A stretch of DNA of 64,000 nt from Hydractinia symbiolongicarpus (taxonomy: Eukaryota > Cnidaria > Hydrozoa > Anthoathecata > Hydractiniidae). The first letter of the stretch is position 1; the number at the start of each line of letters is the position of its first letter. The notes beneath the pieces are model-generated. The model searched no databases. It was not told the DNA's origin and saw nothing but the letters and a program-made list of their open reading frames with translations. Of the stretch, positions 59,665 to 64,000 are shown one piece after another. The position numbers and the translations under genes are program-made. The stretch covers positions 18,999,851 through 19,063,850 of the forward strand of contig NC_079877.1 of the NCBI RefSeq assembly GCF_029227915.1. Reading direction: 5' to 3'.

Positions 59665-62227
59665 CCCATGGCAACCTGTGCGGACCCGTGCAACGACGAA
59701 TTTTATGTGTAGGGCCTTAATTATTTCGTAAAAGACCATATTACTGCTTTTAGAAGGCTATGCACGTAGTTGACGGTGATAGAAGGGCATGGCGTCAAGG
59801 CAAATGACTTTGGACGTTGTAGTCCATTGAGACTGCAAAGACTAGACCAATAGGAAGCTGCGCGGACATGTGGAACCACGTAATTCACGTGGAAAGCCTT
59901 AATTAGGCTGCAAAAAGCCATAATACGGCTTTTAGAAAGCTTTGCACGTAGTTGATGGTGATACAAGGCCATGACGCCAAGAAAACCGACTTGAAACGTT
60001 GTAGTCCTTGAGACTGAAAGGTCTAGACCAATGATGCCATGAGCAGTCTCGTGGAACTAAGTGATTAACGTGTAAGGCCTTTATTAGGCGGCAAGAGGCC
60101 ATGGTACGGCTTTTAGAAGGCTATGCTCGTAGTTGACGTTGATATAAGGCAATGGCGCCATGGAAAACGACTTGGGACGTTGTAGATCATTTTGAGTGCA
60201 AGGCCTAAGCCCATGGCAACCTGTGCGGCCCCGTGCAACGACGTATTTTATTTGTAAGGCCTTAATAATGTCGTAAAAGACCATATTACTGCATTTAGAA
60301 GGCTATGCACGTAGTTGACGGTGATATAAGGGTATGGCGCCAAGAAAAACGACTTGGCACGTTGTAGTCCATTGAGACTGGAAGGTCTAGACCAATGATG
60401 CCATGAGCAGTCTCGTGGAACTAAGTGATTAACGTGTAAGGCTTTTATTAGGCGGCAAGAGGACATAGTACGGCTTTTAGAAGGCTATGCTCGTTGTTGA
60501 CGTTGATATAAGGCAATGGCGCCATGGAAAACGACTTGGGACGTTGTAGATCATTATGAGTGCAAGGACTAAGCCCATGGCAACCTGTGCGGCCCCGTGC
60601 AACGACGTATTTTATGTGTAGGGCCTTAATTATGTCGTAAAAGACCATATTACTGCTTTTAGAAGGCTATGCACGTAGTTGATGGTGATACAAGGCCATG
60701 ACGCCAAGAAAACCGACTTTGAACGTTGTAGTCCATTGAGACTGAAAGGTCTAGACCAATGATGCCATGAGCAGTCTCGTGGAACTAAGTGATTAACGTG
60801 TAAGGCTTTTATTAGGCGGCAAGAGGCCATAGTACGGCTTTTAGAAGGCTATGCTCGTAGTTGACGTTGATATAAGGCAATGACGCCATGGAAAACGACT
60901 TGGGACGTTGTAGATCATTATGAGTGCAAGGACTAAGCCCATGGCAACCTGTGCGGACCCGTGCAACGACGAATTTTATGTGTAGGGCCTTAATTATTTC
61001 GTAAAAGACCATATTACTGCTTTTAGAAGGCTATGCACGTAGTTGACGGTGATAGAAGGGCATGGCGCCAAGGCAAATGACTTTGGACGTTGTAGTCCAT
61101 TGAGACTGCAAAGACTAGACCAATAGGAAGCTGCGCGGACATGTGGAACCACGTAATTCACGTGGAAAGCCTTAATTAGGCTGCAAAAAGCCATAATACG
61201 GCTTTTAGAAAGCTTTGCACGTAGTTGATGGTGATACAAGGCCATGACGCCAAGAAAACCGACTTGAAACGTTGTAGTCCTTGAGACTGAAAGGTCTAGA
61301 CCAATGATGCCATGAGCAGTCTCGTGGAACTAAGTGATTAACGTGTAAGGCCTTTATTAGGCGGCAAGAGGCCATGGTACGGCTTTTAGAAGGCTATGCT
61401 CGTAGTTGACGTTGATATAAGGCAATGGCGCCATGGAAAACGACTTGGGACGTTGTAGATCATTTTGAGTGCAAGGCCTAAGCCCATGGCAACCTGTGCG
61501 GCCCCGTGCAACGACGTATTTTATTTGTAAGGCCTTAATAATGTCGTAAAAGACCATATTACTGCATTTAGAAGGCTATGCACGTAGTTGACGGTGATAT
61601 AAGGGTATGGCGCCAAGAAAAACGACTTGGCACGTTGTAGTCCATTGAGACTGGAAGGTCTAGACCAATGATGCCATGAGCAGTCTCGTGGAACTAAGTG
61701 ATTAACGTGTAAGGCTTTTATTAGGCGGCAAGAGGACATAGTACGGCTTTAAGAAGGCTATGCTCGTTGTTGACGTTGATATAAGGCAATGGCGCCATGG
61801 AAAACGACTTGGGACGTTGTAGATCATTATGAGTGCAAGGACTAAGCCCATGGCAACCTGTGCGGCCCCGTGCAACGACGTATTTTATGTGTAGGGCCTT
61901 AATTATGTCGTAAAAGACCATATTACTGCTTTTAGAAGGCTATGCACGTAGTTGATGGTGATACAAGGCCATGACGCCAAGAAAACCGACTTTGAACGTT
62001 GTAGTCCATTGAGACTGAAAGGTCTAGACCAATGATGCCATGAGCAGTCTCGTGGAACTAAGTGATTAACGTGTAAGGCTTTTATTAGGCGGCAAGAGGC
62101 CATAGTACGGCTTTTAGAAGGCTATGCTCGTAGTTGACGTTGATATAAGGCAATGACGCCATGGAAAACGACTTGGGACGTTGTAGATCATTATGAGTGC
62201 AAGGACTAAGCCCATGGCAACCTGTGC
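59665..62227 (+). repeat. Seven-monomer HOR (1,273 bp), two copies
   Basis: Copies ~59,665-60,937 and ~60,938-62,210. Shared private text at +1,273: GATAGAAGGGCATGG, CACGTGGAAAGCC, GTAGTCCTTGAGACTG (1-bp loss), ATCATTTTGAGTGC, TTATTTGTAAGGCC and GCTCGTTGTTGACG. Only isolated differences noticed (GGCGTC/GGCGCC at ~59,791/61,064; CTTTTAG/CTTTAAG near 60,476/61,749). Confidence 0.88.
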
Positions 62228-62837
62228 GGCCCCGTGCAACGACGTATTTTATGTGTAGGGCCTTAATTATGTCGTAAAAGACCATATTACTGCTTTTAGA
62301 AGGCTATGCACGTAGTTGACGGTGATATAAGGGCATGGCGCCAAGAAAAACGACTTGGCACGATGCAGTCCATTGAGAATGAATGGACTAGACCAATGAT
62401 ACCATGCGCAGGATTGTGGAACCACGTAATTTACGTGTAAGGCCTTTATTAGGCGGCAAGAGGCTATAGATATAAGGCTTTTAGAAGGCTATGTTCGCAG
62501 TTGACGTTGATATAAGGCAATGGCGCCATGGAAAACGACTTGGGACGTTGTAGATCATTAAGACTGCAAGGACTAAACCCATGGCAACCTGTGCGGACCC
62601 GTGGAACCACGTATTTTAAGTGTAGGGCCTTAATTATGTCGTAAAAGACCATATTACTGCTTTTAGAAGGCTATGCACGTAGTTGACGGTGAGAAAAGGC
62701 CATGGCGGCAAGGAAAACGACTTGGCACGTTGCGGTCCATTGAGAATGAAGGGACTAGACCAATGATACCATGCGCAGGCTTGTGGAACCACGTAATTTA
62801 CGTGTAAGGCCTTTATTAGGCCGCAAAAGCCATATTA
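62228..62837 (+). repeat. D/A/C/D monomers linking two duplicated blocks
   Basis: Contains the 3-bp insertion copy (62,463-62,478) related to 52,475-52,490, followed by a D monomer and an A-class monomer with GGTGAGAAAAGGCC. No gene seen. Confidence 0.78.
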
Positions 62838-64000
62838 CGGCTTTTAGAAGGCTATGCACGTAGTTGACGGTGATATAAGGGCATGGCGCCAAGGCAAATG
62901 ACTTTGGAGGATGTAGTCCTTTGAGACTGAGAGAACTAGACCAATAGGAAGCTGCGCGGACATGTGGAACCACGTAATTCACGTGTAAAGCCTTAATTAG
63001 GCCGCAAAAAGCCATAATACGGCTTTTAGAAAGCTTTGCACGTATTTGATGGTGATACAAGGCCATGACGCCAAGAAAACCGACTTGGAACGTTGTAGTC
63101 CATTGAGACTGGAAGGTCTAGACCAATGATGCCATGAGCAGTCTCGTGGAACTAAGTGATTAATGTGTAAGGCCTTTATTAGGCGGCAAGAGGCCATAGT
63201 ACGGCTTTTAAAAGGCTATGCACGCAATTGCCGGTGATATAAGAGCATGGCGTTAAGGAAAACGACTTGGGACGTTGTAGTCCATTCAGACTGCAAGGAC
63301 TAGACCAATGGCAAGTTGCGCGAACACGTGGAACAACGTAATTCACGTGTAAGGCTTTAATTATTTCGTAAAAGACCATATTACGGCCTTCAAAAGACCA
63401 TGCACGTAGTGGACGATGATAAAAGGCCATGGCGCCAAGGAAAACGACTTGGCACGTTGCAGTCCTTTCAGAATGAAAGGACCAGACCAATGATACAATG
63501 CGCAGGCCTCTGGAAGTACTTGATTTCGTGTAAGGCCTTTATTACGCGGCGAGAGGCCATAGTACGGCTTTTAGAAGGCTATGCACATATTTGACGGTGA
63601 TAAAAGGCCATGGCGGGAAGGAAAACGAATTGGCACGCTGCAGTCCATTGAGAATGAAAGGACTAGACCAATGATGCCATGCGCAGGCTTGTGGAACCAC
63701 GTAATTTACGTGTAAGGCCTTTATTAGGCCGCAAAGCCATATTACCCCTTTTAGAGGGCTATGGACGTAGTTGACGGTGATATAAGGCCATGACGCCTAG
63801 GAAACCGACTTGGAACGTTGTAGTCCATTGAGACTGAATGGTCTAGACCAATGATACCATGAGCAGGCTCGTGGAACTAAGTGATTAACGTGTAAGGCCT
63901 TTATTAGGCGGCAAGAGGCTATAGTACGGCTTTTAGAAGGCTATACATGTAGTTGACGGTGATATAAGGGCATGGCGCCAAGGCAAATGACTTTGGACGA
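62838..64000 (+). repeat. Segment repeated from 57,025, copy 2, cut by the window end
   Basis: Runs at +5,813 relative to 57,025-58,185 up to the last base, so the true copy is longer than the 1.16 kb seen. Differences include CATTCAGAATG-type changes near 63,465 and AATGTGTAAGG near 63,163. Confidence 0.86.

Larger units (their letters stand above)
1..64000 (+). repeat. 182-bp tandem satellite array filling the window
   Basis: Every part of the window is built from a monomer of 181-182 bp, recognisable by the core CGGCTTTTAGAAGGCTATGC followed by a GTTGACGGTGATATAAGG-like stretch, a GGCGCC site, an ACGTTGTAGTCC-like stretch and a TGGAACCACGTA box. The same landmarks recur about every 182 bp from first line to last, always on this strand; I saw no inverted monomer and no foreign insertion. 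The array continues past both ends. Size, head-to-tail order and layered HORs are those of a eukaryotic centromeric or heterochromatic satellite (family knowledge); centromere function itself is inference. Species not recognised. Confidence 0.98.

Noticed and set aside
1-64000. CRISPR array
   Set aside because: Repeats of ~182 bp without separate unique spacers; the whole unit is repeated.
1-64000. Transposon, LTR element, rDNA, 5S or tRNA gene inside the array
   Set aside because: No stretch departs from the monomer consensus except substitutions, small indels and the one 93-bp truncated unit; no terminal repeats, polymerase III boxes or target-site duplications seen.
1-64000. Naming the host species or a published satellite family
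   Set aside because: I do not recognise the monomer; a search of the 182-bp consensus against satellite collections and genome assemblies would settle it.

Overview
The whole 64 kb window is one uninterrupted array of tandem satellite DNA. The monomer is about 182 bp (181 bp in one common class), head-to-tail, always in the same orientation; that gives roughly 350 monomers. I found no gene, RNA gene, transposon, CRISPR array or unique sequence anywhere. Open reading frames of 60-196 codons occur throughout, mostly on the minus strand, but they are the same few frames re-read from each monomer and I do not regard them as genes. A nucleosome-sized monomer with layered higher-order repeats (HORs) over tens of kilobases points to a eukaryotic centromeric or pericentromeric array. 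I cannot name the species. A hand count of one monomer gives about 48% GC and no CpG depletion, which argues against a vertebrate-type, heavily methylated and deaminated satellite. I saw no canonical CENP-B box.

Monomers fall into recurring classes, told apart mainly in the second half of the unit. A has CAGGCTTGTGG and CACGTAATTTACGTG. B has AGGAAGCTGCGCGGACATG. C has AACTAAGTGATTAACGTG. D has CACGTATTTTAAGTG. E has ATACGTGATTTTCGTG. G has GCAAGCAGTTGCCGG. H has GTGGAACAACGTAATTC. I has GCCTCTGGAAATACTTG. A-B-C-D in order makes a 727-bp four-monomer HOR, the most common higher unit.

Layout: 1-2.7 kb mixed; 2.7-4.9 kb two 1,088-bp six-mers; 4.9-6.8 kb mixed; 6.8-11.0 kb a 12-mer followed by an 11-monomer copy; 11-13.4 kb low-order mixture; 13.4-16.9 kb E-rich; 16.9-19.9 kb a copy of the 5.7-6.8 kb block plus two 1,089-bp six-mers; 19.9-22.8 kb four exact-length 727-bp units; 23.1-25.8 kb a 1,453-bp eight-mer period; 25.9-31.5 kb G/E/F/H-rich, with one truncated monomer at 26.8 kb; 32.1-34.8 kb a 1,271-bp seven-mer; 34.8-38 kb a 1,817-bp period; 38-41.7 kb a 1,816-bp ten-mer; 41.7-43.15 kb two 727-bp units; 43.6-46.4 kb a segment repeated at 52.8-55.5 kb and partly at 48.3-49.3 kb; 48.8-52.4 kb an 1,818-bp ten-mer; 57-58.2 kb repeated at 62.8-64 kb; 59.7-62.2 kb a 1,273-bp seven-mer. 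The array runs off both ends of the window.

The most interesting structural signal is a cluster of three adjacent inverted repeats in each intact A monomer: CACGTAA-n-TTACGTG, GGCCT-n5-AGGCC and AAAAGCC-n7-GGCTTTT, all within 56 bp. In the A-B-C-D unit this module is intact in A, largely kept in B and eroded in C and D, so potential hairpin or protein-binding sites come in spaced pairs. The second theme is a readable history of in-register unequal exchange: gained or lost whole monomers, shared private indels, and near-identical blocks at 0.7, 1.1, 1.3, 1.45, 1.8, 2.2, 5.8, 9-11 kb spacings.
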